Source: Shewanella seohaensis
Lineage (GTDB): Bacteria > Pseudomonadota > Gammaproteobacteria > Enterobacterales > Shewanellaceae
Length of the DNA stretch: 64,000 bases
Direction: 5' to 3'
Assembly (NCBI RefSeq): GCF_025449215.1
Contig: NZ_CP104900.1
Location: 992,001-1,056,000 of the forward strand
Below are positions 18,123 through 28,005 of the stretch, piece by piece; positions within the stretch are counted from its first letter, which is position 1, and each line of letters starts with the position of its first letter. The translations under genes were made by a program, and so were the position numbers. Under the pieces are notes generated by a model. It did no database searches. It had not been told where the DNA came from and saw only the letters and a program-made list of their open reading frames with translations.

Positions 18123-19039
18123 ATGACTCAAACCGCCCGTGCCGCCCAACCATCCTTTGTGGTTCTTCCTTAGAAGTGGTTGATAAACCAACCGTATTTT
18201 CTTTTTTGATCGAGCATTATGCCCATATTGGCGAAGCGGTTTGGCGCCAGCGGATCCTTGATGGCAAAGTACATTGGCAAGACGGTAGCTTGATTGGATT
18301 AGATACAGCCTATCGCCCAACGGCGAGAGCTTACTACTACCGTGAAGTCCCCGTCGAAACACAAATCCCGTTCGCGTCGCCGATTTTGTTTCAAGATGAC
18401 AACCTCATCTTGGCCTACAAACCGCATTTTTTACCCGTCACCCCCAGCGGCGATTACGTGAATGAGTGCCTAGTACACCGTTTACGTTTAAGCACTGGGA
18501 TAGACACTATTGCCCCAGCCCATAGGTTAGACCGGGAAACCGCAGGCGTTATTCTGATGACGACTCGCCCCGAGACGCGGCATATTTATCACCAGTTATT
18601 TATTGATGATGCGATCCGTAAAGATTATCAAGCGATAGCCAAACTCACCCCAGAGATTATGGCGCAATATGCCCGTGGCGAATTAACCTTGCCATTGTAT
18701 TGGACGGTGAAAAATCGCATGCAACGCAGCGAGCCGAGTTTCACTATGAAGATAGTCGAAGGTGAGGCAAATACGCACTCTGAGATTCGTTTAGTGGCGA
18801 TTCATGGGGAGTTTGGTTTATTCGAGTTAAGCCCTATTACGGGCAAGACGCACCAGCTGCGCGTCCATATGTTAAGCCTTGGTATGCCATTATTAAATGA
18901 CCGCTTTTATCCAACGTTATACCCTAAAGGGCCGGATGATTTTACCAAGCCGTTGCAACTTTTAGCGCAGCGATTACGTTTTGTCGATCCTATCAGTGGT
19001 CGCCCGCACGATATTGAATGTGACGGATTAACGCTTTAG
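18123..19039 (+). CDS. RluA-family pseudouridine synthase (apparent frameshift at 18170-18171)
   Basis: This enzyme isomerises uridine to pseudouridine in rRNA or tRNA. The catalytic motif APAHRLDRETAGVIL (about residue 118) contains the invariant Asp, and GKTHQLRVHM is the late RluA motif. The long frame opens at a GTG at 18176 with no ribosome-binding site. Just upstream, an ATG at 18123 encodes MTQTARAAQPSFVVLP and then meets a stop. Adding one T at 18170-18171 fuses it to the main frame, giving 305 residues. I take 18123 as the true start; a start at the GTG is the alternative. The RNA target is not known. Confidence 0.8.
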
Positions 19040-19186
19040 TTAGCGGAAAGCATTATTGCCACAGTGTAGGAAGTGGGGGACTGCAAGATGATTGTGTGAG
19101 TTTCTCGGCAATGGTAAGAATACAGACTCTGTTATGCTCATGAGTTGTAAGAAGTCTGACGCTGATTGTTTGAGGAACTCAATAGA

Positions 19187-19549
19187 ATGACCAAATCTGC
19201 AATCGTTTCAATTTTACTCTGTGCCGCGGTGTTGCTGGGCGCCATGTATTTTGGCGGCTGGACTAAGTATCCCTATGTGCATGAGCTGACGACGGAAATC
19301 CGTAAGGCCAGCGCGGTGATCGAGCCGAAGAAACCGAGTGCCGAGGTCACGCAGGACGCTGATAATAAAACCGATGTGTCGTTAAAACAGGGCGTTTGGG
19401 ATCAGATGCACGACGATACTGCGCCGCAAAAACGCCCCGAGTCCCAGTTATTTAAACAGAGTTTGCCTAACCAAGAAGCGGCCGCAAAGCCTGCGGATGC
19501 TGGCGCAGGGGCAACCAGTTCAGAAGCGGCAAAACACAACCCAGTTTAA
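19187..19549 (+). CDS. Hypothetical single-span membrane protein
   Basis: I do not recognise a family. The 120-residue protein has one N-terminal transmembrane helix (about residues 3-22) and then a hydrophilic, Lys/Glu/Ala/Gln-rich region without cysteines, likely periplasmic and partly disordered. The ATG at 19187 has GAGGA at 19172-19176; an upstream TTG at 19166 is possible. Its stop is 1 nt from the convergent PhoD-type gene stop. Confidence 0.6.
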   Translation: MTKSAIVSILLCAAVLLGAMYFGGWTKYPYVHELTTEIRKASAVIEPKKPSAEVTQDADNKTDVSLKQGVWDQMHDDTAPQKRPESQLFKQSLPNQEAAAKPADAGAGATSSEAAKHNPV

Positions 19550-19550
19550 G

Positions 19551-21433
19551 CTATTCCTGTCTCGGTGGTTCGAACCGAGTCTCAGTCATATCCCCATGTA
19601 AAACAGCGATTTTTGTCGGTTCACCATCCTCCGCTAACGCCAATATTCCTATCCCACTGCGGTTGACTAAACGTTTGCTTCGCTCGCCATTAGGGCGTCT
19701 ACCGCGCAATGACATTCGCTTACGTTTAGTGAATAGGTTTAACGGCGAGAAGTGGCCGTAAAGCCAACCATTGAGCTTGTCGAAAAGCGGCAGTAGTTTC
19801 TCTGGGAACTGGTTTTTAATCCCGCTACAGGTAATTTGATAAATATTCGGGCTGCTTCGGCGAAAGCGAATGCTGATGTCATAGGCGAAGGAGTAGTGCA
19901 CATCCCCGAGAGGATCACAAATTGCTCTGGGGTTTTGCGATGCATAAAGATACTCAGCAGGGTATTGGCGGCGCCCGGATGTGCCATCCAGTTTTCTGCA
20001 TCGACCAGCAGCGAGGCGCCCATGAGTGTCGCCATGCGTTGCACGGCTTCAATCACCTTGACCCCAAACATGGGCGCAGGGGAGACGATAATCACCTTAG
20101 ATTGGCCGAGTAGCGCCTGTTGTAAATCCATCAAGGCTTCCCAATCCATTAACCCCGAGGGTTTGGCGAGATTGGATTCACTTCGCCAGCGGCGAGTGCG
20201 GGTATCTAACACGACCAGCTTAGGCGAAGTGTCTAAGGTGTAATGCCATTGCTCGAATTTGAGTAACTGATCGATTAAGTCATCTTGAGTTTCTGGCGCT
20301 GGGTGGGCGAAAAAACCATCTAACAACGGCCGCACCTCGGTATCAAACTGGTTCGGTGCGTTACCAAAACCTTGGAATAAGGTATAAGCAATCAAGGCAT
20401 TACCAATAATGCGCTTCGAAAAGGCATGGCCGTAGGCCGCCTGCTCCCACTTGGCGGTGAGGTTCCAATCGTCGGTGATATCATGGTCATCGAACATCAT
20501 ATACACGGGAATATGCGCCATTAGGCGCCTAACCTGTTTTAGCCCTGCCTTAAAGGCCAATAGATTTTGCCATTCGCGCTGCCAACGTAGTTGATTCGCC
20601 GCCGAGAGTCCCTCAACCTCCTTGGGTAAGTCGATAAGCTCCCATAACTCGGGCGACCAAGTCAGCAGATACAGGGCAATCATCTCGTTGAGACTGACTA
20701 AATGGTTTTCGGCAATCGATGAGGTAAAAATCGGATGATTGATGTACCAGCGCCAGAGTGCAGTTTTGGCAGGATATTCGGTGCGTGGCAGCAGATTTTT
20801 ATGGCGTAAATATAAATACTCGGGTCGGTAACTTAATGCTTCGCTTCCCGCAATATTGGCGCCGTGGAAGGCTTCATGGTGCAAACCTAGTTTTTCAATC
20901 ACTTGACCTATGGCGCATAGCATAGGGCCCGCCACATCATCCACATAGACCTGATCGCCGCTGAGCATCAATAGCGCTGGGCGTTCGTTAGCGCCTTTAT
21001 CGATAAGCTGGGCGAGCTTAGTATCGGCGGCGACTAAGGCATCTTCACTGTGGTGATGGGGATTGCGGCATGAGCCATGCCATACCTGTGTCAATGTTTG
21101 GCTAAAGTAAAGATGGGGCGAGTTAGCATCGCCATAACTCAACGCTTCGACATGATTAAATAGGTCATCAATCCCCTTGGCCGATACGCGATATTGGGTA
21201 ACCGTTTGGGGCGTAAGCAGTTCGGGGCGCGACAGGCGAAGTAAATACTGAAAGGCATGCTGACCGAGCGGCACGTTGTGCACTTCTTCCTCTGTTAACG
21301 GGTAACTTTGCTCCCCTAAGGTTAGCTGTAATTCGCTTAACGGCTCGCGGCTCACAAACCAGAGGGTAAAGTGTGAGGCGTCGCAGTGGCGCAGCATGGG
21401 GCCTGCAAGAATGAGGGGAAGTGCTTGAGTCAA
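19551..21433 (-). CDS. PhoD-like alkaline phosphatase / metallophosphatase (apparent frameshift at 19904-19907)
   Basis: The protein resembles PhoD-type metallophosphatases: HGSCRNPHH (about residue 120), LMLSGDQVYVDD (about 155) and MMFDDHDITDDWN (about 310) supply the metal-binding Asp and His residues. Near the C-terminus the frame breaks. Adding one C to the CCCC run at 19904-19907 restores SGDVHYSFAYDISIRFRR and a final 117 residues, giving 627 in all. Start: the open frame extends to a TTG at 21550, but a TTG at 21433 has AAAAGG 6 nt upstream and starts just before the conserved LILAGPMLRHCD, so I choose it. No signal peptide follows, so a cytosolic site is likely. Confidence 0.78.
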
Positions 21434-21577
21434 ATTCAGCCTTTTGGTCGTTAATCGGGTTAAGTGGTACAAACTCGATGCGGTTGAGCACAGGCAAATA
21501 AGAGTAAACAAGTGCGTTGAATATGAAAAGCTTTTAGAATTATGAGCCAAATGAATGGCTAAGGATCGCGGGGCAAT

Positions 21578-22507
21578 ATGGCAAACATCATGGTAACGGG
21601 CGCAACCGGATTACTCGGCAGGGCGGTCGTCAAACAGTTAACCGCCGCGGGCCATAGGGTGATTGCCACAGGTTTTAGCCGCGCCGAGGCGGGGATTCAT
21701 CGGCTCGATTTAACTCAAGCCGCCGAGGTCGAAGCTTTTATTGCCCGTGAACAGCCTGAGGTGATAGTGCACTGCGCCGCCGAGCGTCGCCCCGATGTGT
21801 CTGAGCGCTCGCCAGAACATGCCTTAGCGCTGAATTTGAGCGCCAGCCAAACCTTAGCCGAGGCCGCCAAAACCCATCACGCTTGGCTGCTGTATATTTC
21901 CACCGACTATGTGTTCGATGGCACAGCGCCGCCCTATGCCGAAGATGCCGTACCCAATCCAGTCAACTTTTATGGTGAGTCTAAATTGCAGGGCGAAACC
22001 TGTGTGCTGAGCACCGACAGCGGTTTTGCGGTGTTACGCTTACCTATCCTCTACGGCGAAGTGACTCAACTGAGCGAGTCTGCGGTATTGGTGTTAATCA
22101 ATCAATTGTTGGATAGCAGACCACAGCGGGTCGACCATTGGGCCATTCGCTCGCCAACATCGACGGCGGATATTGCCAATGCTATCGCTAAGCTCATCCA
22201 GCGGCAGGCTGACGGTACGAATGTATCGGGGATTTACCATTTTAGTGCCACGCAAACCATGACTAAGTATCAGATGCTGCTCGGCTTAGGTGAACTGCTG
22301 GGGATAGATAGCGCGCATTTACTTCCTGAGCAAACCCCTATGGATAGCGCCAAAAGGCCGCAAGATTGCACCTTAAGTTGTGGGCGTTTAGCCGCTTTGG
22401 GGATTTGCTCTGAACTTGATTTTAAGGCCGGGCTAACTCAGGCGCTTAGCCAATCTAGTGCGGCGCTTACGGCGGTAGGCCTGAGTTTAAGGAATCACCA
22501 TGGTTAA
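21578..22507 (+). CDS. RmlD-like extended SDR (NAD-dependent epimerase/reductase family)
   Basis: This 309-residue Rossmann protein has the extended-SDR NAD(P) motif VTGATGLLGRAVV (about residues 5-17), a YISTDYVFDG segment (about 107-116) and the active-site YGESKLQGE (YxxxK, about 131). This combination is typical of RmlD/dTDP-4-dehydrorhamnose reductases and of MAT2B-like relatives. No rhamnose genes are present, so a different role is possible. Its last bases overlap the start of the histidine kinase gene by 8 nt, so the three genes 21578-24337 look like one transcription unit. Confidence 0.85.
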   Translation: MANIMVTGATGLLGRAVVKQLTAAGHRVIATGFSRAEAGIHRLDLTQAAEVEAFIAREQPEVIVHCAAERRPDVSERSPEHALALNLSASQTLAEAAKTHHAWLLYISTDYVFDGTAPPYAEDAVPNPVNFYGESKLQGETCVLSTDSGFAVLRLPILYGEVTQLSESAVLVLINQLLDSRPQRVDHWAIRSPTSTADIANAIAKLIQRQADGTNVSGIYHFSATQTMTKYQMLLGLGELLGIDSAHLLPEQTPMDSAKRPQDCTLSCGRLAALGICSELDFKAGLTQALSQSSAALTAVGLSLRNHHG

Positions 22508-23789
22508 GATTTTAGGCACAAATTTACAAGCCGCCGACCAAGTGGCGCTGCTTAGAACCTTAGGCTTATTGCTGCAAATCGGTTTGACGTTGTTTGCCGC
22601 CGATACTTTTGGCCTGAGTTTACAAATGGAGCCGCTCGTGCATGTGTTTGTGCTGGAGGTGCTGTATTTGTCGCTCACCTTGGCATTGCGTAAGCCCTTG
22701 TTTGCGAAAGAGCGCGGCCTGTTTATCGCCCTGAGTCTCGATACCTTGTTTTGGATTTCTTGGCTGTATTTTTCGGGAGGGGCGACCAATGCGTTTATCT
22801 CCTTACTGTTATTACCCATAGCACTCGCCGCCGTGACTCTGCCGATTTGGGCGCCTTGGAGCCTGACGGCTATCTCTACGCTTGCCTACAGCCTGATGAT
22901 TTTTACCGTGCCAGAGTCGCAAATGCATCACCACGGTATGGATATGAGCTCCCACTACCTCGGCATGTGGTTTAACTTTGTGATTTCGGCGCTTGTATTG
23001 ACCACCAGTGTGGCGTTAATTGCCAAGCGCATGCGCCGTCAGGATGCGCAGCTTGCCTATATGCGTGAAGGGCAACTGCGGCAGGAGCAGTTATTGGCGC
23101 TAGGTACCGTTTCTGCGCAAATGGCCCATCAACTGGCGACGCCGCTATCGACACTGCGGTTATTGCTCGACGAATTAAGGGAAGAACAACCCGAACCTTC
23201 GATTACTGTAGTTGAAATGGAGACTGCATTAGGTCGCTGCGAACATACCTTAACCGAGCTGCGGTTGGCGACTGAGTCGATTCGCGACCGTCGTCAGCGG
23301 CCACAAAAGGTCACCGAGCTGGTGGCGGGATTAAAGCAGAAAACCCAGTTATTGATGCCGCAAACTGAACTCAATTGGTTGATCACCTGCGCGCCTAAGC
23401 AGTTGGAAGAACAACAGATCTTAACCGATATGAGCTTAACCCCCGCGATTATGGCCTTGATTGAAAATGCCGCCCGCGCCAGCGCCGAAACCTTAGGTGT
23501 CGCCCAAGTGGATATCAGCCTAGATAGCGCGCCGAGCGAAGGGCAGATCTATTTGCAGATCCGTGATTATGGCGCGGGTATCGCTCCCTCATTATTGCCA
23601 CAATTGGGTACCTTATTAATCGAGAGCCCCAAAGGCTTAGGCGTGGCCTTGTTGCTCAGCCATGCCAGCCTAGAACGTTTAGGGGCGGAGTTAATCCTCG
23701 CCAATCATCCTCAAGGGGGCACAGTGGCGCAAATTCGTTTTACCCTCTTGCAGCCTAATGCATCGGCCACGACTGCGGAGGCGCTATGA
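22500..23789 (+). CDS. RegB/PrrB-type redox sensor histidine kinase
   Basis: The 429-residue kinase has six hydrophobic N-terminal segments (about residues 18-180), as in RegB/PrrB, which report respiratory electron flow. In the membrane part is FSGGATNAF, which corresponds to the RegB quinone-binding motif GGxxNPF but with Ala for Pro. The H-box is QMAHQLATPLSTLR. About 37 residues after that His is GRCEHTL, in the place of the RegB redox-active cysteine. The N-box NAARAS and the G-box GLGVALLL complete the ATPase. It is translationally coupled to the response regulator through an ATGA overlap. Confidence 0.9.
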   Translation: MVKILGTNLQAADQVALLRTLGLLLQIGLTLFAADTFGLSLQMEPLVHVFVLEVLYLSLTLALRKPLFAKERGLFIALSLDTLFWISWLYFSGGATNAFISLLLLPIALAAVTLPIWAPWSLTAISTLAYSLMIFTVPESQMHHHGMDMSSHYLGMWFNFVISALVLTTSVALIAKRMRRQDAQLAYMREGQLRQEQLLALGTVSAQMAHQLATPLSTLRLLLDELREEQPEPSITVVEMETALGRCEHTLTELRLATESIRDRRQRPQKVTELVAGLKQKTQLLMPQTELNWLITCAPKQLEEQQILTDMSLTPAIMALIENAARASAETLGVAQVDISLDSAPSEGQIYLQIRDYGAGIAPSLLPQLGTLLIESPKGLGVALLLSHASLERLGAELILANHPQGGTVAQIRFTLLQPNASATTAEAL

Positions 23790-24337
23790 AACGGCTATTG
23801 ATTATTGAAGACGATCAGGCACTTGCGGGCGTGCTTGCGCGGCGGTTGACTCGCCATGGTTTCGAATGTCGCTTAAGTCACGATGCCAGTAATGCGCTGC
23901 TGGTGGCGCGGGAATTTTGCCCTAGCCATATCCTGTTGGATATGAAACTGGCCGAGGCCAATGGTCTGGGCTTGATTGTGCCCCTGCGTAACCTATTGCC
24001 TAAGGTCACCATGGTGCTGCTAACGGGGTACGCCAGTATTGCTACCGCAGTAGAGGCGATTCGCCTCGGCGCTGACAACTATCTTGCCAAACCCGTCGAT
24101 ACCCAAACCTTGTTGGCGGCCTTTGAGGTCAATAGTCAGGCGAGCGCACTGCCAGAAGATGAAATCGACGACTCGCCGCTCAGCCCTAAACGGCTGGAAT
24201 GGGAGCATATTCAGCAAGTACTCAATGCTAATCAAGGCAATGTGTCGGCTACCGCCCGCCAACTGGGTATGCACCGCCGTACTTTGCAGCGTAAGTTATT
24301 AAAAAAGCCCGTGAGTGAAACCGGGCCGCTCAAGTAA
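23786..24337 (+). CDS. RegA/PrrA/ActR-type response regulator
   Basis: The 183-residue partner of the upstream kinase has a receiver domain (IIEDDQ acidic pair, phospho-acceptor Asp in HILLDMKLAEANG, Lys in LAKPVD) and a Fis-type helix-turn-helix. The C-terminal block WEHIQQVLNANQGNVSATAR and the following MHRRTLQRKL is nearly the invariant RegA DNA-binding sequence. Members of this family control respiratory and energy genes. The ATG at 23786 overlaps the kinase stop. Confidence 0.93.
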   Translation: MKRLLIIEDDQALAGVLARRLTRHGFECRLSHDASNALLVAREFCPSHILLDMKLAEANGLGLIVPLRNLLPKVTMVLLTGYASIATAVEAIRLGADNYLAKPVDTQTLLAAFEVNSQASALPEDEIDDSPLSPKRLEWEHIQQVLNANQGNVSATARQLGMHRRTLQRKLLKKPVSETGPLK

Positions 24338-24368
24338 ACGAGAATTTGCTCAAGGAAGGAGTTGTAGT

Positions 24369-24845
24369 ATGCGTGAGTATGATGGGATTGAGGTGCGTTA
24401 TCGCAGGCCCGATGCCGATTTAGCCAACAGTTTGCAAGTGATTGAAAACCTGTTGGGCTTTGCCCCAGTACCTCTGCAGTTAGACTTTGATTTATCTTTT
24501 TGGGCAGGTGGTGCTGGGGTGCTTGATAAGCTGGCTATCTCCTGCGATGTCACGCCCGAGCAGTGGCGAACACTCAAGCAAAAGCTGGACTTATATTCCC
24601 CCGAAGAGATGGTTGCTAGGGAAGATTGTCGCGAAGACTTTATCTGGTTAGTCGCCGACGATGAGGAATGCCGTGATATTTTGGCGGCTTCGGCGCAATT
24701 TATTAATGACAATAAGGCGCCGTTTCAAGAAGCATGCGATACATCGCAGTCGATCCACTTTGGCTATATGAGCGATGTGAATACTTGGACGGCAGTATGG
24801 GGACAAGGCAACCGGATAAACTATGCCTACTTTTGTCAAGGTTAA
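24369..24845 (+). CDS. Hypothetical cytosolic protein
   Basis: I do not recognise the family. The 158-residue protein is acidic, without signal peptide or membrane span, and rich in Asp, Glu and aromatic residues. The ATG at 24369 is chosen because AAGGAAGGAG lies directly upstream; a longer frame to 24315 overlaps the response regulator and lacks such a site. The last codons run into a degenerate 16-bp tandem repeat (24839 on). Confidence 0.6.
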   Translation: MREYDGIEVRYRRPDADLANSLQVIENLLGFAPVPLQLDFDLSFWAGGAGVLDKLAISCDVTPEQWRTLKQKLDLYSPEEMVAREDCREDFIWLVADDEECRDILAASAQFINDNKAPFQEACDTSQSIHFGYMSDVNTWTAVWGQGNRINYAYFCQG

Positions 24846-24966
24846 GAGGTGCCAAGGCTAAGAGTTGTCAGGGTTAAGATCTGCCAAGGTTAAGACTTGT
24901 CTGGGATAAAAATTGTCAGGGCTAAGCGCTGTCATTACTGAAAGCTGCCAAGGCTAATCCGTATCA
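24839..24966. repeat. Degenerate 16-bp tandem repeat, eight units
   Basis: Eight consecutive 16-bp units follow the consensus rGGyTAAgrnyTGyCA, for example aggctaagagttgtca at 24855-24870 and gggctaagcgctgtca at 24919-24934. The array begins in the final codons of the upstream gene, and a partial ninth unit follows. It lies between convergent genes. There are no spacers, so it is not a CRISPR; it is a minisatellite. Confidence 0.85.
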
Positions 24967-24985
24967 GTGCTAAACGTAAGTATCG

Positions 24986-25694
24986 CTACCAAGGCAGCTC
25001 TGCACCATCGTAGGCCAAAAATTGCCCTGTTTGTACTGGTGTGGCATTGGCGATAATACTCACTAAACATTGGGCGACATACTCTGGTGTGAACAGTTTT
25101 TGTTTGGGTACGTTTTGCTGAAAAGGTTTGGATAAGCGCGTATCCGTAGTGCCGGGATGCAGTGCTAGCACCACGCAGTGTTTCATGCTTCTTTGCCATT
25201 CAATCGATAAGGTTTTAAGGAACATATTCAGCGCCGCTTTCGAGGCGCGATAGCTGTACCAACCTCCTAATCTGTTATCGCTAATGCTGCCGACTTTGGC
25301 CGATACCACGGCAAACCTTGCCGACGCACTGCGTTTTAACGTGGGTTCAAAGTGTTTTGCCAACATCATACTCGGCAGCGTATTGAGCTGGATATTGTGC
25401 TGGAAAAATCCCCATCGAGTGCCTGCAGGCTTTTTCTGGCCCCTTATCCTCTGTGTGCAGCATGCCAATACAGTTGATTAGCCAATCTAATTGGGGAATA
25501 TTCTGACTCAGTTGCTTAATCTCCTCCTCAAGGGTGATATCCAGCTGATGCCAAATCACTCCATCGTCTCGCCCTGTATCGGGCCTATGATGTTTATAGG
25601 TCGTATGGATAGTGGCCTCGGGATAGATTTCGCGAAGCTTATTCACCATGGCGTGACCTATGCCACCGCTACCGCCTAACACTAAAATATTCAT
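24986..25694 (-). CDS. Short-chain dehydrogenase/reductase (two apparent frameshifts, 25404-25408 and 25428-25429)
   Basis: This SDR has the N-terminal dinucleotide motif NILVLGGSGGIGHAMV and the active-site YSYRASKAALN (YxxxK). The two halves are out of frame. Adding one base at the GG of 25428-25429 and one at the A5 run of 25404-25408 gives EKALQALDGDFFQHNIQLNT, a sensible SDR sequence, and a 236-residue protein. The ATG at 25694 directly before NILVLGG is chosen, with GGGAGA upstream. It starts 25 nt after the photolyase stop on the same strand, so the pair is probably an operon. This resembles the C-factor (CsgA)-like SDR group; substrate unknown. Confidence 0.8.
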
Positions 25695-25719
25695 AGCGTT
25701 TCTCCCATGCGAAGAGCCT

Positions 25720-27297
25720 CTATAGCAGTTCAAGTTGCGCGAGATGTTGTTCGGCAGTAGCCAGAATGGCCTGCCTTGCTGCTTCCTCGGTTTTATCCCA
25801 AGTGCGGTACAGCATGGCGATGCGTGGATTGTGGGAGAGTTGTGCGCGGTGTTTATCCATAAAGCGCCAATACAGGCTATTTAACGGGCAGGCGAATGCG
25901 CCGCTACGTTCTTTTATCTTGTAATGACAACTGCCGCAGTAATCACTCATTTTATTGATATAACTGCCGCTCGCGGCATAGGGTTTAGTGCCGACGATAC
26001 CGCCATCGGCGAATAGCGCCATGCCGCGAGTATTGGGCATTTCGACCCATTCAATCGCATCCACATACACGCCTAAGTACCACTTATCCACCTCAGCGGG
26101 GGCGATTTCGGTCAATAAACAAAAGTTACCAATCACCATTAAGCGTTGAATATGATGGGCATAGGCAAAATCGAGTGACTGAGATAAGGCATGGCGCAGG
26201 CAATTCATTCGAGTCTTGCCATGCCAAAAATAGTCGGGTAGCTTGCGCGTGGCCTCGAGGGCATTAATGCTGGCGTACTGCGGCATATTTGCCCAATAGA
26301 TACCGCGCACATATTCACGCCAGCCAAGAATTTGCCGAACAAAGCCTTCGACCTGGGCTATCTCAATAAAAGGATTGGCATGATAGTGCTCAATCACCGC
26401 ATTGATTACTTCTAATGGGCTGATTAATTTGGCGTTTAGGCTAAAGGATAACCTACTGTGATACAGGCTCCACTGCGCTGGATGTTGCTGGGTCATTGCA
26501 TCTTGAAAGCGGCCAAAGGCGGGCAGGCAGTATTCACAAAAATACTGAAGTAATTCGAGGCTTTGCGCTCGGTTTATCGGCCAGAGTAAACGCGTATCCG
26601 CCTTGCCCATAGTATTAATCCCATGGCGTTGAAGGCGAGCGAGAATGTCTTCCACATTGTGGCTAAACATCAAGGGGGTTGGGAGTGATTTGATATCTTG
26701 GGATTTAAGCTTTTGCCTGTTGTTGGCATCAAAATTCCACTGTCCGCCAACGGGCTTGCCATCTGTCATTAAGATATTGAATCTTTTGCGCATTCGCCGA
26801 TAAAAATGCTCCATCAGCCTATGTTGCCCTTGGGGAAACTCCCTATCAATTTCGTCAAAGGGCAATAAAAAGTGCTCGGTATCGACGCAATTCACCACGG
26901 CATTGGCCAACTTCAACTGGCTTAATTGCGCGAGGAGTCGATATTCGTCAGGTCGTTGATATTCAAACTTAATCGCCCCCGTTTCGGCGACAAAATACTC
27001 TAGTAATGCGTTGAGATCGGCAAAATCTTGGGTATCGTCGAGGGTGAGGTAACGCACTTGATGCCCCGCCGCGCCAAGCTCGCTTGCAAACTGCGCCATG
27101 GCACTAAAGAACGCGCAGACCTTTTGCACATGATGCGTCACATAGGTATTTTCTTGATGCAATTCTGCAATTAAATACAGCACTTTAGGATCAACTTGCT
27201 GATACCAAGTATGTTGGGCGTTAAGCTGATCGCCCAAAATCAGCCTAACCGTATGGAAGTGCTGTGATTGCTGCTGTAATTGCTGCCGTAATTGCAT
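25720..27297 (-). CDS. Iron-sulfur bacterial cryptochrome/photolyase (deoxyribodipyrimidine photolyase-related)
   Basis: The 525-residue protein belongs to the FeS-BCP branch of photolyases, which repair (6-4) photoproducts with FAD and carry a 4Fe-4S cluster. The N-terminal Rossmann part starts VRLILGDQLN. The cluster cysteines have the expected spacing: YCGSC gives C-x2-C, then 12 residues to FACPLN, and an earlier Cys in MNCLRHAL. The FAD-binding helical region includes GWREYVRGIYW. ATG at 27297 is used; an upstream TTG at 27327 is also open, and neither has a clear ribosome-binding site. It lies beside the 27.5-29.7 kb island. Confidence 0.9.
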   Translation of the reverse strand: MQLRQQLQQQSQHFHTVRLILGDQLNAQHTWYQQVDPKVLYLIAELHQENTYVTHHVQKVCAFFSAMAQFASELGAAGHQVRYLTLDDTQDFADLNALLEYFVAETGAIKFEYQRPDEYRLLAQLSQLKLANAVVNCVDTEHFLLPFDEIDREFPQGQHRLMEHFYRRMRKRFNILMTDGKPVGGQWNFDANNRQKLKSQDIKSLPTPLMFSHNVEDILARLQRHGINTMGKADTRLLWPINRAQSLELLQYFCEYCLPAFGRFQDAMTQQHPAQWSLYHSRLSFSLNAKLISPLEVINAVIEHYHANPFIEIAQVEGFVRQILGWREYVRGIYWANMPQYASINALEATRKLPDYFWHGKTRMNCLRHALSQSLDFAYAHHIQRLMVIGNFCLLTEIAPAEVDKWYLGVYVDAIEWVEMPNTRGMALFADGGIVGTKPYAASGSYINKMSDYCGSCHYKIKERSGAFACPLNSLYWRFMDKHRAQLSHNPRIAMLYRTWDKTEEAARQAILATAEQHLAQLELL

Positions 27298-28005
27298 TAG
27301 GTGGACTCTGGTGGATGGTATTTGCAATTGAGGATTACGATGATATGAGTGGTTGGGATCAGCTAAAAAGGTATTTTAGCTGTTATTGCTGCAATGCGTT
27401 GAGTGCAAACCATGCTTAGGTTATCTACAGTTTGGCAATTTAGTGCCACTCATAATTTGGAGGGATAAAACTCCGACCCTTATCTTTAATCGGGAGATTT
27501 ATCAAAGAAAAGTCGTGGGGCTTCACCCCACACCCGACCAAGAGGGGATCAACAGCAATTCCCTCTTGGATCTCCCTTGCCGCCCCTAGCGAAGTTACAT
27601 GCATTGGTTAGTGGCTTCGTGCTTATTCGAAAATCGCTAACGCTTCCGATGGCTCCGCTTTACATCCATGTAAAGCACCCCAGTTCGGCAGTCCCTGCCT
27701 CTCGCTCATAAGCGCGAAAATCACTGATTTTCATTCGCCCCTTCCCCGAAAGCTACGCAGACGTCCTGTCTGCATCACGCGCTATCCTTTTAATAAAGAG
27801 CCTTCAACGCCCTTCAGTAACTTCGCAGGGAAGGTGAACTTCTGAGGCTTAGCTTTTAATCTCAAAAAATCAGCTTGTATTGCTTTAGTTCTAAATTTTA
27901 TTTGTCTATATGTGTCAACTTTTCCAAGTAAAAAGGAAATGGCTAAAATTTTAAGTGAGATTTTAGATGAAAATATGTATTATTTCATAAGTAATAAGTA
28001 TTTTA
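27298..28005. other. Non-coding left flank of the AT-rich island
   Basis: No convincing gene. From right to left on the minus strand it must hold the photolyase promoter; a hairpin with 9-bp arms (cagctaaaa/ttttagctg, 27360-27382) lies there. From 27509 on come the structured end of the island: the 21-bp repeat, hairpin ccaagaggg/ccctcttgg (27538-27546 with 27561-27569), the box cgcttccg (27641-27648), hairpin ctttacat/atgtaaag (27658-27675) and smaller hairpins. After about 27880 the DNA becomes very AT-rich and leads into the first cargo gene. Confidence 0.6.

Noticed and set aside
24839..24966. Possible CRISPR array
   Set aside because: The 16-bp units are contiguous and degenerate with no spacers, and there are no cas genes anywhere in the window.
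27386..27589. 67-codon open frame in the left flank of the island
   Set aside because: It runs through the 21-bp repeat and hairpins, has no ribosome-binding site and no protein-like composition.
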